Shown here: one piece after another, positions 10,736-23,959 of the stretch
Numbering within the stretch: position 1 is the first letter of the stretch
Layout: each line of letters begins with the position of its first letter
Assembly (NCBI RefSeq): GCF_947179515.1
Contig: NC_067495.1
Location: 89,215,861-89,279,860, forward strand
Reading direction: 5' to 3'
Length of the DNA stretch: 64,000 nt
From: Apodemus sylvaticus
Taxonomy: Eukaryota > Chordata > Mammalia > Rodentia > Muridae
The notes under the pieces: model-generated
Databases searched by the model: none
Seen by the model: the letters and a program-made list of their open reading frames with translations, nothing else
What the model was told of the DNA's origin: nothing
Position numbers and translations under genes: made by a program

Positions 10736-12065
10736 TAAAATAGGTAATACAGTAAATGAGAGTTTGATTTGTTGTTACTTCCATTTTACTTGTAGTGTCC
10801 ATTGACAAAAGGAAGAAACAATTCCAGGACAGTTTACATCATTAGCCTTGATAACAAGCCTTCAGAGCAGGCCTGATGAGGACAAGCCTTCAGATATTTA
10901 TTTTAAAACATTATTTTGTTTCCATTTTAATGTATTTCCAGGAGGTAACATGATCTTGAAGAATATACAGTGGTTATTTTTCACTTCTGTTTCTAAGAAA
11001 TATGTATAACTACAAAGTAGCAGGATCATATATTTATGAAATTATAATTAGTGCCACACCTCATTTTATTTTCTAAAATAAATTTTGCCTAAAAAATAAA
11101 AAATAGCTAAATATGTTCTATTGTAGCTTTCCAAAAGGTGGTTCCTGGTTACATAATGGAATCAAGACTACCTAGAAATGTTAGTTTTTCTGAAGTGCAT
11201 AAAGGAAACTCTCATGTGAACTAAAGTTTCTACTTACTGTTTGGGAACCAGGAACACACGTCGCTATAGTTACCAGCAGAATAGCTATAATTTGAGGGAA
11301 TTTGTATATAGCCAAAATTAGTTATGCTAAATAGATTAAATGAATACAAAGTGACCCAGGAAAAAATGTGAAGATTAAATATCATTGCACTAGAAAGGAC
11401 ACCACAATCCAGATCCTTAATTAGGTAAGCCCAAAGTAGAGTTCATACAGGGTACTGAGTACTAACTGTGAAATAAATAGCATCCTGTCATTCTTTCACA
11501 TTCAAGCAGCTAAAATCTCAATGCCAGTAACCTCCTATGTAAATAAGAATTTTATTTTTCTAAAGCTGAATGATCCGAAGGGAAACTGGTCTGCATGTAT
11601 GCCACGGAATGGGAAGTAAAAAAGTGCTAAGGGCTCAGATTCTGGGGAAATAAATCACTGATGGGAAGGCCAAAATTAGAAAGCATTAGATAACAAATAC
11701 TGAAAATACAGATTTGTAAAACACCACTAGGAAATAGATTAGCAGCAATATTTTAATTGAGTCTTCTTCTCTTACATATTATCTCTTTGAATATTCATGG
11801 CAATTCTATAAGAACACAGATAGCTAGATGGTTCATACTTTGTATTTGTCACTTTAGACTTTGTAAACTTTAGACTTCTGACTCCATAAGACAAATCATT
11901 TCACTTCTTTTGATGAGTAAGTATAACATTTGGGTTAGTCCTTAAATGAGAAAAGTATCAATATACTTCCAGGAAATATTTCTGAGCTGAGAAAAGCATA
12001 AAGGTAAGGGAATGATATATGTCCCAAATTGAGAAAAACATGATTTCAAGGAAATTATTCATTGT
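10736..12065. other. Unique AT-rich DNA, nothing recognised
   Basis: About 1.3 kb with no supported repeat or gene. A weak MIR-like look at 11790-11900 was not convincing. Confidence 0.45.
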
Positions 12066-12216
12066 GTTGCTGTTACTGTTGTTTTTCTTTGAGACAGAAA
12101 CTTATTAGGTAATTTGGCTGTCCTGAAACTATGTAAACCAAATTGACATAGGACTCACAGAAATCAAGTTCTTCTGTCTGTGAATGGTGGGATTAAATGT
12201 GTGTACATCATGATTA
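12066..12216 (-). mobile_element. Degraded B1-type SINE
   Basis: On the minus strand the B1 order remains: a TTTTTCTTTGAGACAG tail and start, GGCTGTCCTGAAACTATGTA, AGGACTCACAGAAATCAAG and GGTGGGATTAAATGTGTG. It lies some 230 bp left of the purine tract. Confidence 0.7.
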
Positions 12217-12525
12217 GAAATTATTTGACTAAATTCCACATATATGACCAGCCCAGAAAAGATATACTTGGAAGAATTGGTTACCTGTCTCCAATATGAA
12301 TTTTCTCCTGTGTATTTAAAAGCATAAATGTTAAGTTATAGATGGGAATAGGCAAACCATATCAGAATTTCATTTCCCACCAGCTCTTGTCAGGTATGCA
12401 TGTTGCTACCATGTCATAGTGAACTCTGAATAAACATGTGTGAGTATTAAAGAAGAAGAATTAGAAGAAGGAGGAGGAGGGGAGGGAGAAGAGGAGGATG
12501 AAGGAGGGGGAGGAAGAAGAAGGAG

Positions 12526-13100
12526 GAGGAGGAAGAAGAAGGAGGAGGAGAAGGAAGAAGGAGGAAGAAGAAGGAGGAGGAGAAGGAAGAGGGAGGAAGA
12601 AGAAGGAGGAGGAGAAGGAAGAAGGAGGAAGAAGGAGGAGGAGGACAAGGAAGAAGGAGGAAGAAGGAGGAGGAGGAGAAGGAAGAAGGAGGAAGAAGGA
12701 GGAGGAGGAGAAGGAAGAAGGAGGAAGAAGAAGGAGGAGGAGAAGGAAGAAGGAGGAAGAAGGAGGAGGAGGAGAAGGAAGAAGGAGGAAGAAGGAGGAG
12801 GAGGAGAAGGAAGAAGGAGGAAGAAGGAGGAGGAGGAGAAGGAAGAAGGAGGAAGAAGGAGGAGGAGGAGAAGGAAGAAGGAGGAAGAAGGAGGAGGAGG
12901 AGAAGGAAGAAGGAGGAAGAAGAAGGAGGAGGAGAAGGAAGAAGGAGGAAGAAGGAGGAGGAGGAGAAGGAAGAAGGAGGAAGAAGAAGGAGGAGGAGAA
13001 GGAAGAAGGAGGAAGAAGGAGGAGGAGGAGAAGGAAGAAGGAGGAAGAAGGAGGAGGAGGAGAAGGAAGAAGGAGGAAGAAGGAGGAGGAGAAGGAAGAA
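12526..13100 (+). repeat. 32-bp purine minisatellite, about 17 copies
   Basis: The repeating unit has 32 bases (AGGAAGAAGG, AGGAAGAAGG, AGGAGGAGGA, GA). A recurring G/A variant at unit position 20 creates two alternating unit types. Because 32 is not a multiple of three, the translated frames repeat every 32 residues. Confidence 0.85.
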
Positions 13101-13193
13101 GGAGGAGGAGGTGGAGAAGGAGGAGGAGGAGAAGGAAGAAGGAGGAGGAGGTGGAGGAGGAGAAGGAGGATGAGGAAGAGGAAGAGGAGGAGG

Positions 13194-13451
<258 letters not shown>

Positions 13452-13826
13452 TCTTTACTTCCATCTCTCTACTTTCCAGCCAGATAATTTATAAACTAAC
13501 TGCAAGTAGCTGAGGCATCTTTGTAAGATCTGATCTTACAATTCTGCAATACTAATGATAAAACTGTAAGAAAATATAAGGAAACCGAATCCATGAGTCT
13601 CATGTAACAAACACGGGCATACTTTTATAGATAAAAGAAACAGTTTAGTTTTTCTGTTACATTGACCTTAATTGTACCTAAGTAACTTCATATTAACTTC
13701 ACAATTTTGAAACTGATATTGAGAGAAATTTATTTGCCAACAATGACCGATTTATCTCTTTCTGGGTGCTTACACTGAAAATAATAATACAATGAAAGGA
13801 AGACCTATAGACAAGACAGGAATGGT

Positions 13827-13978
13827 GTCTGATGAAATGGCTCAGGTACTAAGCCTGACAACCTGAATTTGAAACCCATTTGGTGGAAAAAGAAAATCAT
13901 CTCTCCCAAGTTATTCTTTGTCCTACATATATGTGTAATTGCATTCAGATACAACCCAAATAAATAAATAAATGTAGG
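13827..13978 (+). mobile_element. B3-type SINE
   Basis: Degraded tRNA-like half (GATGAAATGGCTCAGGTACTAAGCC, GACAACCTGAATTTGAAACCC) followed by TTTGGTGGAAAAAG and CTCCCAAGTTATTCTTTGTCCTACAT, ending in a (AAAT)n tail. The order matches B3. Confidence 0.75.
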
Positions 13979-13984
13979 AAAATT

Positions 13985-16340
13985 TAAACAAATGTTAGGA
14001 ATGAACGGAAGGAATTACAGAAACTGTAGCTTATTAGATATGAAAATGGAGTCAACAGTAACAGAAAGAAATAGGAAGACAAAGGACCTCTGCCTCAAAG
14101 GCCACTTAAGCCATATTGATTACATGTTTAACCAATGACAAACAATAAGTCTATTTTCTTAGCATGATGTTTGTCTGCAGTTCACTAATTATATGACAAG
14201 AATGATTAGAGAATCTCATTTCAAGCAATAGGTTTTCCTAAATTCTAAGTTGAGAATGGTTCCAAGACCATATTCTGATATAGACTTGGGAATGGTGGTG
14301 AACCGAGATTGTCTGTATGGATAAGCAAGTACAATCACGGACTTAGGAAATTTAATTGGGAACTGATTCATGTTAAGTCATCATTTTGGTAACTTATTCA
14401 GAGGGTTGTGATTGTTGGAACTCTTAGAAAGATTCTCCACTTGAATATAGTTGAAAAGAAATCCAGTTGGTTTGAAATCGAAGATAATTTGCGTGTAAGA
14501 ACAACAAATAGAATGTCAAGTAGTTAGTTGGCAGGAATGAAGGGATTGTGGACTTTGAATACCTACCATTAACATATTCTTGACCTTTAATTTAATGCTT
14601 CAATGTTGCATGATAGAAAGCTTGCCTGAAGTCTTTTTCATGAAGAAATCATTCCTGTATGAAGATTGTTGAGAAACAATTTAACTTAGCCAACTTTTCT
14701 TTCATAGGGCAATAATATAAGGTCAATATGTTAACTGTGGTCATGGATCACTCTCTGGATTTTACAATGTTTCTAACACTTTCTAAATGGATATTTAAGT
14801 TGTAAATTCTCTGATTTTCCTTGGTAGAGCCAGCAACAGTATTCTCTCCAAATTCCCTTATGTACTTGATTCATTGCTTTCATTCTTTTCTCTTAATATA
14901 AATGAACATCATCTGTGTTCCCTACAGGTAATGATACTGGACGATTTTTCCATTTCAAAAAGAGATGGACTTTAAAAAGTACACCTAAAAATGAGCCTGG
15001 AAAGAAATATCTTCAAATGGCAATTATAATTTGCATTGGAGGATGAAAAGATGTGTATTTGTGCCTCTTGATTTTTACATTTCAAATATTATGCCATATG
15101 AGTTTGTATTACTTTATAACAGAAAACTAACAATACCTCAATATAAAGTAATAACAGTCTGATAAATCCTGAAAAGAACTCTGCAAACAGGCACATGTGT
15201 TGCTATCTACAAAAGAAAAGAGGTCCTAGGACTTGCTTTGGGTCCCTTCCAAATACTTTATTTTCATAGTATTTCTTCTCCTTAATCCAGAATTTCTTAA
15301 TACAATTACATGGTGTCTTTCTCTTTCATCATTTCTTCTTTCCTCTTATAAATTCTCCTTTTTACAAACTTGTTTCCTATTTGACAACAAGATTTTTATC
15401 AGAAAAACCCAATATTTTATGTGAACTAGAATATGAAGCTTTCTTTCTAAGAAGAGAATGCTCAGTTAGCACTGATAATTATGTATTTTATAAATATTTA
15501 AAATGAAAGATTTCCAAAACTGTCAGAAAAAATCTACATGTTCTTGGTAATTAACTGAAGGTTTCCAAATTTTGCATGATGTTGCATATGTGCAAGGCAT
15601 ACCAGGGAGCTGTTTCTTGTCTCTTGAGGGAAAAGGGTATAAAAAAATACAGGAAGATTTGGTAATATTTGCAAAGTCTTCATTACAATATGAAGAAAGT
15701 TGATTCTTTTAATTGTAGGTACAAGAGGCAGACTTATTAAGCTGAAAGTTAGCATTGAAGTGTAATTCAGGTTTATAAATGGGGAAAAGATGACCCATTT
15801 TAAGCCCAGGCAAAGAGAGATTGATATAGAATTTGCTGTTTCCACAGTGTTGTAGCTATTACTTCCACACAGTGAAGATCTTAGACATGTCTTCAGGTGG
15901 AAAGCAGAGAGTGCCTACTGAAATATACCTTACATTGGGGTCATATTAGCTGTTGTATTAGCAGCCTGGTGCCAGAGATGTGAAGGACCCCATAACCATG
16001 TTATAAGGCTACAAAATATTGTTGGAAGCCAGATAAGATTTAAAGTTAGGGAATTTATTGGTCAGATTACTATTTGTGAATATTGTTCTGACAGTTCTGT
16101 GAACAATTGATTGGCATCCAAGAACAATCCAAGAAGGAGATAATGGGAACTTTAACTTGGGAATAGAGTAGTGAGAACTGGAAATCAAAATGATGGATTG
16201 AGATATATGTGTAAATGTGATTTCAGCTCTAGCATGAGCAAATCTTGAATATACAGAAGAAATGAGTTAAGGTTTCCTCACCCAGAGATAGGTTCATGGC
16301 TCAGAGCTCTAATAAAAATAAGATAAACAGAAGAAAAAGA
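13985..16340. other. Unique AT-rich DNA, nothing recognised
   Basis: About 2.4 kb with no repeat signature that I can defend. The frame at 15534-15845 (103 codons, minus) has no recognisable motif. Confidence 0.45.
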
Positions 16341-16342
16341 AA

Positions 16343-16560
16343 AAAATATTTATTGGCTTTTAATTTTACATTATTTTCAGGAAGTTTCAAACTACAGACT
16401 CAAGGAAATAAGTAAACTTAGACATTTCATGCTGAAGTTTGGTTGGTAAGAGAATAGAGGGCAGAAGACTAATATCCAATGGCAATAAATGGGAGAGCCA
16501 CAGCAAGGCCTATTTTTCTCCAATGCTTTGTACAGCTCATCTCTTAGTTTTTCTTCTATC
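16343..16560 (-). other. Possible 3'-terminal exon (weak)
   Basis: On the minus strand, pyrimidine-rich TTTGTTCTTTATTCTTTGCAG ends at 16561. It is followed by an open frame that begins Ile-Glu-Glu-Lys-Leu-Arg-Asp-Glu-Leu and stops at 16392. AATAAA is at 16354-16349, with TTCTGTTTATC downstream. So acceptor, short frame, stop and poly(A) signal are in the right order. Against it: the frame is short, I recognise no protein family, and AATAAA is common in AT-rich DNA. No upstream exon was found. Confidence 0.15.
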
Positions 16561-16659
16561 TGCAAAGAATAAAGAACAAAGCTAAATGAGGTTAATGTGG
16601 CTTGCTTCAGGAGAGAAAGGAACAATAAATTTGGAAGTAATCTCCCAAGGTTCAATGAT

Positions 16660-17583
16660 TAAATTCTGAGAAGGCAAAATCTAGTTGAAAGTAATTGTAT
16701 TATTTCTGCTGTTTTCTCAAAAGTTATAATGTCAGAATTTGGGTATCATGCCTTATATCTCATCATGAGCATGATAAGGAGGGATGAGAGTAAAGTATAA
16801 GACGAAGTAAGAGACTAGGTAAGTTTAGATGACCTTTATTCAATGATATAAATGAATGCAAAAATGTATTTGGAGAATGATAAAATATTTTGCTTTGAAT
16901 ATACCAAATTTGAAGTTGGCAGAAAAAGATATTACCAGTAGCTGTCATAATTGACATAAAATTGGCACTATATGTTCACAGGAAACTCACAGATTTTCCA
17001 AATCAAATAAAATATCTGACTAAAGAATGTGGAAAATGAATATTAATTTCTAATTTCTAAGTGTGAATTTTTCCAGCTTTCCTAGGAATATCTGATATAT
17101 GAAGTGAAAAAAAATCATGTATTATTCAAGACCATTAAAAATGCTTACAATATATAGTAAAGTTTCAAATCTTATCTTGCATGCAAAAAGAAGCTTGGTG
17201 ATATCTTATGAATTCAAGTGTATTACTCAAGTGAAAATTCTTGTAGATGTCTAGTGAAAAGTGTCACATTTGAGAAAATGAAGGCAACAATGCAACAGAC
17301 AAAGAAGCAAAACCCAGTGACAGAACATATTCAACAAGGAAAGTGACTGGGGTGAAATGAGTCTACAGTCAGGTTTGACCCTTTCAGCTTGTTTCCTTGA
17401 CCCTCTCAAATCACAGTACTGAATTTTGTCTACTAAAGTTGCTTGAGATTAAACGTCAGAACACTTCTAAAGAATTTTTGGTTGTGAGCCTAACCTTCAA
17501 ATGGCTGAGCCCCATTCCAACTCTTCACATTATTGCCTCTAGTGGTAGAAAATCCAAAATCAACTCCCAGGTTTTATTTCATG

Positions 17584-17585
<2 letters not shown>
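16660..17585. other. Unique AT-rich DNA, nothing recognised
   Basis: No supported feature. Confidence 0.45.
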
Positions 17586-17635
<50 letters not shown>

Positions 17636-17636
17636 T
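17586..17636 (+). repeat. (CA)n microsatellite
   Basis: About 22 CA units with one CG interruption near the right end. Confidence 0.95.
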
Positions 17637-18094
17637 ACCTGGCAACAGATCCTGATGAAACCAACACCTTAATACAGCCCCTGGCACAGAGTCCTTACCT
17701 CAGAGACCATCACAGAAGAGTTAGAAAGACTGCAAGAGTCAGAATATCAAAATGTCTTCTGGGGTAAAAGTGTCTCCTAGAAAAAGTTAATTAAACAAAC
17801 AGGAACAATAATGATATCAGTGGACATGTCAACACGGAAGGGGTAAAGTTTTATGGGGCCACACTCTTAGATAAAGAATGGTAGGTAATTATTGGTTGCT
17901 ATCAGAAAAGGAATTAGCCTCTTACATGAATGAGCCCTTTTATTGATTATCCAATACAAAATAGTCATCCTTGAAAGCATGTATACATAATAAAATGAGA
18001 CTCAGAAGATTTAATCTATATATGGATTGCATACACATACATACATCTATATATTGTGTAACAAATATATTCAAGGCAAAAGAAGCTATCAAAG

Positions 18095-18187
18095 AGACTG
18101 GGGGCCATGGTAGGTGTTTAGTGGCGAGACTAGAGGGTCATGGTAAGGGTTTAATGGGGAGACTGGAGGGATGGAAGTAGTTTAGTG
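18095..18187 (+). repeat. Three tandem copies of a ~33-bp unit
   Basis: Units start AGACTGGGGGCCATGG, AGACTAGAGGGTCATGG and AGACTGGAGGGATGG and share a GGT-GTTTA-TGG ending. The third is shortened. The unit is unknown to me. Confidence 0.75.
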
Positions 18188-18230
18188 TCATGCCAATTTA
18201 AAAGAAGAAATATGTATACATATACATATG

Positions 18231-18233
<3 letters not shown>

Positions 18234-18268
<35 letters not shown>
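18234..18268 (+). repeat. (TA)n microsatellite
   Basis: Plain TA run. The surrounding 18180-18350 is also rich in TATG and ACAC words. Confidence 0.95.
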
Positions 18269-18272
<4 letters not shown>

Positions 18273-18429
18273 TTCTTTCTGGTATACATGTATGCATATA
18301 TATGATACACACACACAAATGCATAGCACACACAAACATGAACATAAGGGTATAAAGAGTAATTACAAAGACAATTATGAGCAAAGTAGATAACAGTCTT
18401 GAGTACATATAATTTTGAAAGCATTCAGA

Positions 18430-20050
18430 AGAAATATGAATATAATGAGATCTATATGTAGTCCAACTCTCATATGTTTCATAGCTAAGAGATGAATCTT
18501 TAATATATTAGGAAGACTAATAACCAGTACCTAAAATTAGACTATTAGTTGTAACTTCCATAAATATGATTATATACACTTCCATCCATCCAGGAAACAT
18601 GCATGTATAGTAAACATGAATACATCTGTTGGGGTAATGTAGTCCATCTATATATTAATAGGTGGCCGAAATTAACACATTGGGACATACTTTGTTATGG
18701 ATCCCATCAGATACTTATCAGTCTTCTGTATACTATGGTGATTATGACTATGCCCAGGTAAAAACTAATAATGAGTAGTTGCTTATGGAATTGAAGTAGA
18801 CATTGGGTGAGAGAATGAACATTCACAATGCGAAAGTTTGCTGACAGTCTACAATGTGTATATCCCGGCAAGATATCCTGCATTTTGCTCTTATATTTTG
18901 TTCAAAGAGAAGATTTCTGCATACACTGTAGTGTATTCAGTGGAAGAAACAGTACTCTCCAATAATTCTCCCTAGTAAGTATGCTGCATTATCTTTATAT
19001 TTTCAGTGACTATCATCATATATATTTCATTCAAACAATACCAGTGATAAAATCAAAAGAAGCTTTCACTTTTTAATTTTCATGATCAAATTAAATTGGT
19101 GGAACATATAGATTAAAATACATGCAAACAAACCTACAACCAGATGTCTACATAAAAATAAAAGGTAGTTTTATGTGTGTATGTGTGTAATCTCATCTGT
19201 CATTATTATACAATGTTAATGGAAAATTTAGTATGAATGTGACATTGTTCAAAAACAATCTTGAAACATTCATGATGAGTCAGGTAGACAAGGAAAGAAA
19301 ATTACTGAATACATCACCCATTATTAGGAAGAATTTACAATGCACATCCCAGCTTCATTTTCTAAGTTAATTCCTCTTGAGGTTCATGCAAGTGTTTACC
19401 TCCATAATGATTCAATTAACCAACATTAGTTAACCAATATTTTTACTAATTTATTACTTGTATAAAATGAAACCCTGTTATTTAGCAATGTGCAGACTTT
19501 GAAAATAAAACTTTATCAGTTCTTCAAGCCATCAAGAGCTACAAAATGGTTTACTTGACACACTTAAAGTATAATTTATTTTAAAGTTATAAGAAAACGT
19601 ATTACACATTTCAAATGGGTTTGTGTGATGCAGGACAAATAGAAAAGTGAAGTTATAAGAAAATCTAAGTCTTACCAACTACGCAATACCGACTTGATTT
19701 TCCCCAAGACTAATGAGTACCCAACCAAGTTCAGAAGATTCTGTCAAATATGGGCATAAATGACGAAAAGAAAGTTCTCTACTATGGGTAGCCCTTGGGA
19801 GAGGTAGGGGATTTCCAGAAAATTACCTAGAAATGTCATTCCATATAAGGCTTTATACTTACCATAAACCTCCTCAACTTTAGACCTCTCATGTAGACTT
19901 TAAACCCATTTGGCAGGTAATTTTTGCATTTTATTAATATGCTTGATGTAATCATTTTGAAGAACTGGAATAGATTTAAAGGCTTGCAATACAGTAAGAA
20001 AATTCTATAAGCCTATGAAGTGAGGAACTTAGATAAGGATATCACTGACA
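18430..20050. other. Unique AT-rich DNA, nothing recognised
   Basis: No supported repeat or gene. Confidence 0.45.
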
Positions 20051-20053
20051 GGC

Positions 20054-20158
20054 TGTGGTGGTTTAAATGAGCAACCCCTTCCCACAGGCATATATGTTTA
20101 AATATTTGGTCCCTATTTGGGGGACATTCTGGAAGGATTATGGGTGATCTTGTTGAAA

Positions 20159-20242
<84 letters not shown>

Positions 20243-20441
20243 CTGCCCATTTGTTGCTCCCTCCTTATCAATCAAGTTGAAAGTTCTAACTATTGCATTA
20301 TAATTTCTGCCTGCTACTGTTCTTGCTCCCTGAAGATTAGGAACTCTCCTTTTGAAAATATAAGCAATTCCTCAAGTAAATATTTTCTTCTATAAGTTGC
20401 TATGCTCATGGTATATCTTCACAGCAATTATAACTAAGGCA
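20054..20441 (+). mobile_element. Solo MaLR LTR (MT-like) with expanded TC run
   Basis: Starts TGTGGTGGTTTAAATGAG and ends CAATTATAACTAAGGCA (TG...CA). Internal MT/ORR1-type landmarks include TTGGTCCCTATTTGGGGGA, a CTCAAGTAAATATTTTCTTCTATAAGTTGC poly(A)-signal region and TCACAGCAATTATAACTAAG. Flanks CAGGC (20049-20053) and CATGC (20442-20446) are a 4/5 match to the 5-bp TSD expected of ERVL-type elements. No internal retroviral sequence remains. TC dinucleotides at about 20160-20238 are an internal expansion. Confidence 0.8.
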
Positions 20442-20446
20442 CATGC

Positions 20447-21060
20447 CAAAAATTACAAACTTTTTTTCAGAAAATAAAACAATGAACAAAAACTAATAAG
20501 TCATTCTACAAATGGACATCCTTGAGGAAAAAATCCCTTTAACACCACTTTAGTGAAAACTTGTGATATACACAGATTCTTAGTATTCAAACACTCTACC
20601 TATTTAAAAGGCAAAAGTTCTTCACTGTGTATATTGTTGATTGAATTTATTTCTTATACTATATGAGATAACCCAGGGAACACCTTACATTCCTTACTCC
20701 CTAGAAACCTAAAAGCATAAAATGCTATGAGTTATTCATATCTATTCATGCTAGAAGAAAAATGTAGTCAGCATTAAAATTAACTATGAAGAGTTTAGAA
20801 AATAGTCAAAACAGAAGTATTAACATAAAGTTCTTGTCATAGCAAAGATTTCGTTGATACTGTTTCTAGATCCATCTTGGCTATTCTACTGGCATTATTT
20901 TAGCTCTTAAATACTTTTTGCTTACTGTTCAGTTTTTATTTTATGTTTTCACTATTTCATACATATCAAATCTATTGTGACAGTCATCCCTCTTGACCCA
21001 TTATCTTAGTTTTGGACCTCCAGGATTTATATTTTGTTAGTGATTCAGACCCTCTTTTAT
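20447..21060. other. Unique AT-rich DNA, nothing recognised
   Basis: No supported feature. Confidence 0.45.
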
Positions 21061-21072
21061 AAATACTGTTTG

Positions 21073-22928
21073 CGACTGGGTTACCTCACTCAGGATGATA
21101 TTTTCTAGTTTCATCCACTTGTCTAATAATTTCATGAAGTCATTGTTTTTAATAGCTGAGCAGTACTCCATTGTAGAAATAAACTACATTTTCTGTATCC
21201 ATTCCTGTGTTGAAGGAAATCTTTGTTTTTTCCAGCTTCTGGCTATTGTAAATAAGGCTGCCATGAACATAGTGAAACATGTGTCCTTGTTATATGTTGA
21301 AGAATCTTTTGGGTATATGCCTAGGAGCAGTATTCCTGAGTCCTCACATAATACTATGTCCAATTTTCTAAGGAACTGCCAGGGTGATTTCCACAGTGGT
21401 TGTAACAGTTTGCAGTCCCACCAACAATGGAGGAGTGTTTCTCTTTCTCCACATTTTTACCAGCATCTGCTGTCTCCTGAGTTTTGGATCTTAGCCATTC
21501 TGACTGGTGTGAAGTTGATTTTCAGGTTGTTTTGACTTATGTTTCCCTGATGACTAAAGATGTTGAACATTTCTTTAGGTGATTCTCTGCTATTCAATAT
21601 TCCTCAGTTGAGAATTCATTGTTTAACACTGTATCCCATTTTTAATAGGGTTACTTGGCTCTCTGGAGTCTACCTTCTTAAGTTCTTTGCATATGTTGGA
21701 TATTAGACCTCTATCAGATGTAGAATTGGTAAACATCTTTTCCCAATCTCTTGTTTGCTGTTTATCCTATTGACAGTGTCATTTGCCTTACAGAAGCTTT
21801 GTAATTTTATGAGGTCCCATTTGTCAATTCTTGATCTTAGAGTATAAATCATTGTTGTTCTGTTCAGGAAATTGTTCCCTGTGCCCATGTGTTCCAGGAT
21901 CTTCCCCACATTCGCTTCTATTAGGTTCAGTGTGTCTGGTTTTATGTAGAGGTCCTTGATCCATTTGGACTTGAGCTTTGTACAAGGAGATAAGATTGGA
22001 TTGATGCACATTCTTCTACATGTTGACCACCAGTTCAACCAGCACCATTTGTTGAAAATTCTGTCTTTTTTCCCACTGGTTAGTTTTAGCTCTTTTCTCA
22101 ATGATAAAGTGACTGACCAGTCACAAAAGAACACACATGATATGCACTTACTGATAAGTTGATATTAGCTCAAAAGCTTGGAATACCCAAAATACAATTC
22201 ACAGACCACATGAAACTCAAGAATAAAGAAGACCAAAGTGTGAATGTTTGGTCCTTCTTAGAATGGGGAACAAAATACTCATGGGAGGAAATATGGGACA
22301 AACTGTGGAGACTGAAGGAAAGGCCATCCAGAGACTGCCCCACCTGGTGATACATCCCATATACAGTCACCAAACCCAGATACTATTGTAGATGCCAAGA
22401 AGTGCTTGCTGACAGGAGCCTGATATAGCTGTCTCCTGAGAAACTCTGCCAGAGCCTAACAGAGTCAGATGCTTACAACCAACCATTATACTGAGCATGG
22501 GGTTCCCAAGGGAGGAGTTAGAGAAAGGACTGAAGGAGCTGAAGGGGTTTGCAACCTCTTAGAAAGAACATCAGTATCAACCAACCAGACCCCACACAAC
22601 TCCCAGGGACTAAACTACCAACCAAAGAGCACACATATAGGGACCCATGGCTCCAGCCACATATATAGCAGAGGATGACCTTGTTGGGCATCAATGTGAG
22701 GAGAGGCCCTTGGTTCTGAGAGGGATTGATGCTCCAGTATAGGGGAATTGCAGTGTGGGGAGGCAAGAGTAGGTGAGTGTGTGAGTAAACACTCTTGTAG
22801 AAGCAGGGGAGGGGGATAGTATAATGAGTTTCCTGGAGTGAGGGTGGCAGACCAGGAAAGGGGATAACATTTGAAATACAAATTAAGAGAATTTCCAATA
22901 AAAGTTAAGCATTTGAGAAATTAAAAAA
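21073..22928 (+). mobile_element. 1.86-kb LINE-1 with 5' inversion
   Basis: Positions 21073 to about 22125 are ORF2 3' sequence on the minus strand; 22126-22928 continue as plus-strand ORF2 end, 3' UTR and poly(A). The two segments meet in L1 coordinates at the same place (the GGTAACCCAGTC region), so almost no L1 sequence was lost. A perfect 12-bp TSD AAATACTGTTTG lies at 21061-21072 and 22929-22940. Frames of 60-146 codons within it (for example 21703-22134 minus) are broken ORF2 remnants: the reverse transcriptase core is absent and only the C-terminal part is represented. Confidence 0.95.
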
Positions 22929-22944
22929 AAATACTGTTTGTTTG

Positions 22945-23105
22945 TTTCTGTGTGTCTTTGTATATATGTATGGGGTGTGTCATATGCATGGATGTCAGAG
23001 GACAACTTTCTGGATTCTGTTGTCTCTATCATGTGAGACACAGTGATTAGACTCAAGTTGTCAATTTTGGCAACAAGTGCCTTTAATCATGCAGCTGTCT
23101 TGCTA
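22945..23105 (-). mobile_element. B3-type SINE
   Basis: Minus-strand order: TGTGT-rich tail, GGATGTCAGAGGACAACTTTCTGGA, a GTGAGACACAGTGATTAGACTCAAGTTGTCA half and CAACAAGTGCCTTTAATCATGCAG. It sits directly right of the L1 TSD, so the L1 landed at its tail. Confidence 0.75.
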
Positions 23106-23109
23106 CTCC

Positions 23110-23695
23110 TCAACATTCTTTTAATACATGTGTTGTTTATTTTGTTTTATTTAATCATTAAGTAAGCTAGTCTGTGTTGCTGCATATGCAAGTTGTACTG
23201 ATTCAGGAAATATAATTTTAAGCTTTATGGATTTGACAATATAATGATCAAGGGATACAGAGTTCTTCTTTCCTGTGAATTAATAGCATTGAAGATAAGA
23301 ACTTGAAGTTAGCAGTATAAGAGTAATCACTAGGATAAAAGCAGCCTTGTATATACGAAGTTTCTAAATGACTGGGCTTCTGTCAATGGACAGAAAGTAG
23401 CACACAAAAAATATGTGTTCCTGGCACTGTTCTTTCAGAGTTCTGCTCCCAGCAACCTCCTATAAACCAACTGGGTTTCATTATTTGTAAATAGTGCAAA
23501 ATCTGTCAATTCCATCTTCTCTTTATTACCTTTATATGAACACATAAGATTTTCATGTGGCTAGACTGATATTTCTAGGGTTAAAGGATTTTCAGAAAGG
23601 ATTCCTACCTCTGGAATCTACTTCTTGGTTCCCTGGTAACACTAGGAATAAAAATATCTCCTTAAGATGCAACTTACCAAATCAATTTTGATGAA
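23110..23695. other. Unique AT-rich DNA, nothing recognised
   Basis: No supported feature. Confidence 0.45.
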
Positions 23696-23698
23696 TTT

Positions 23699-23737
23699 AA
23701 AATATATATCATGACTGTAAAACACACACACATACAC

Positions 23738-23774
<37 letters not shown>

Positions 23775-23871
23775 GTAATATATATGTGTATATATAATCT
23801 GTGTTATATGTGTTATATGTATGTGTGTATATATAATGTATGTCTATATAAATATGTGTGTATATATGTGT

Positions 23872-23927
<56 letters not shown>

Positions 23928-23956
23928 AATGTGTGTACGTGTGTGTGTGTATTTTT
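23699..23956 (+). repeat. Complex TA/TG/CA microsatellite
   Basis: Two TA runs (about 23739-23770 and 23875-23930) separated by TATGTGTTATATG-type mixed repeats and closed by (TG)n. Tyr/Ile/Cys-rich frames across it are artefacts. Confidence 0.95.
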
Positions 23957-23959
23957 CTG

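Noticed and set aside
11790..11900. Possible minus-strand MIR
   Set aside because: Only scattered short matches without the diagnostic core, so not supported.
15534..15845. 103-codon minus frame in unique DNA
   Set aside because: Length is compatible with chance, and no splice sites, motifs or Kozak context support it.
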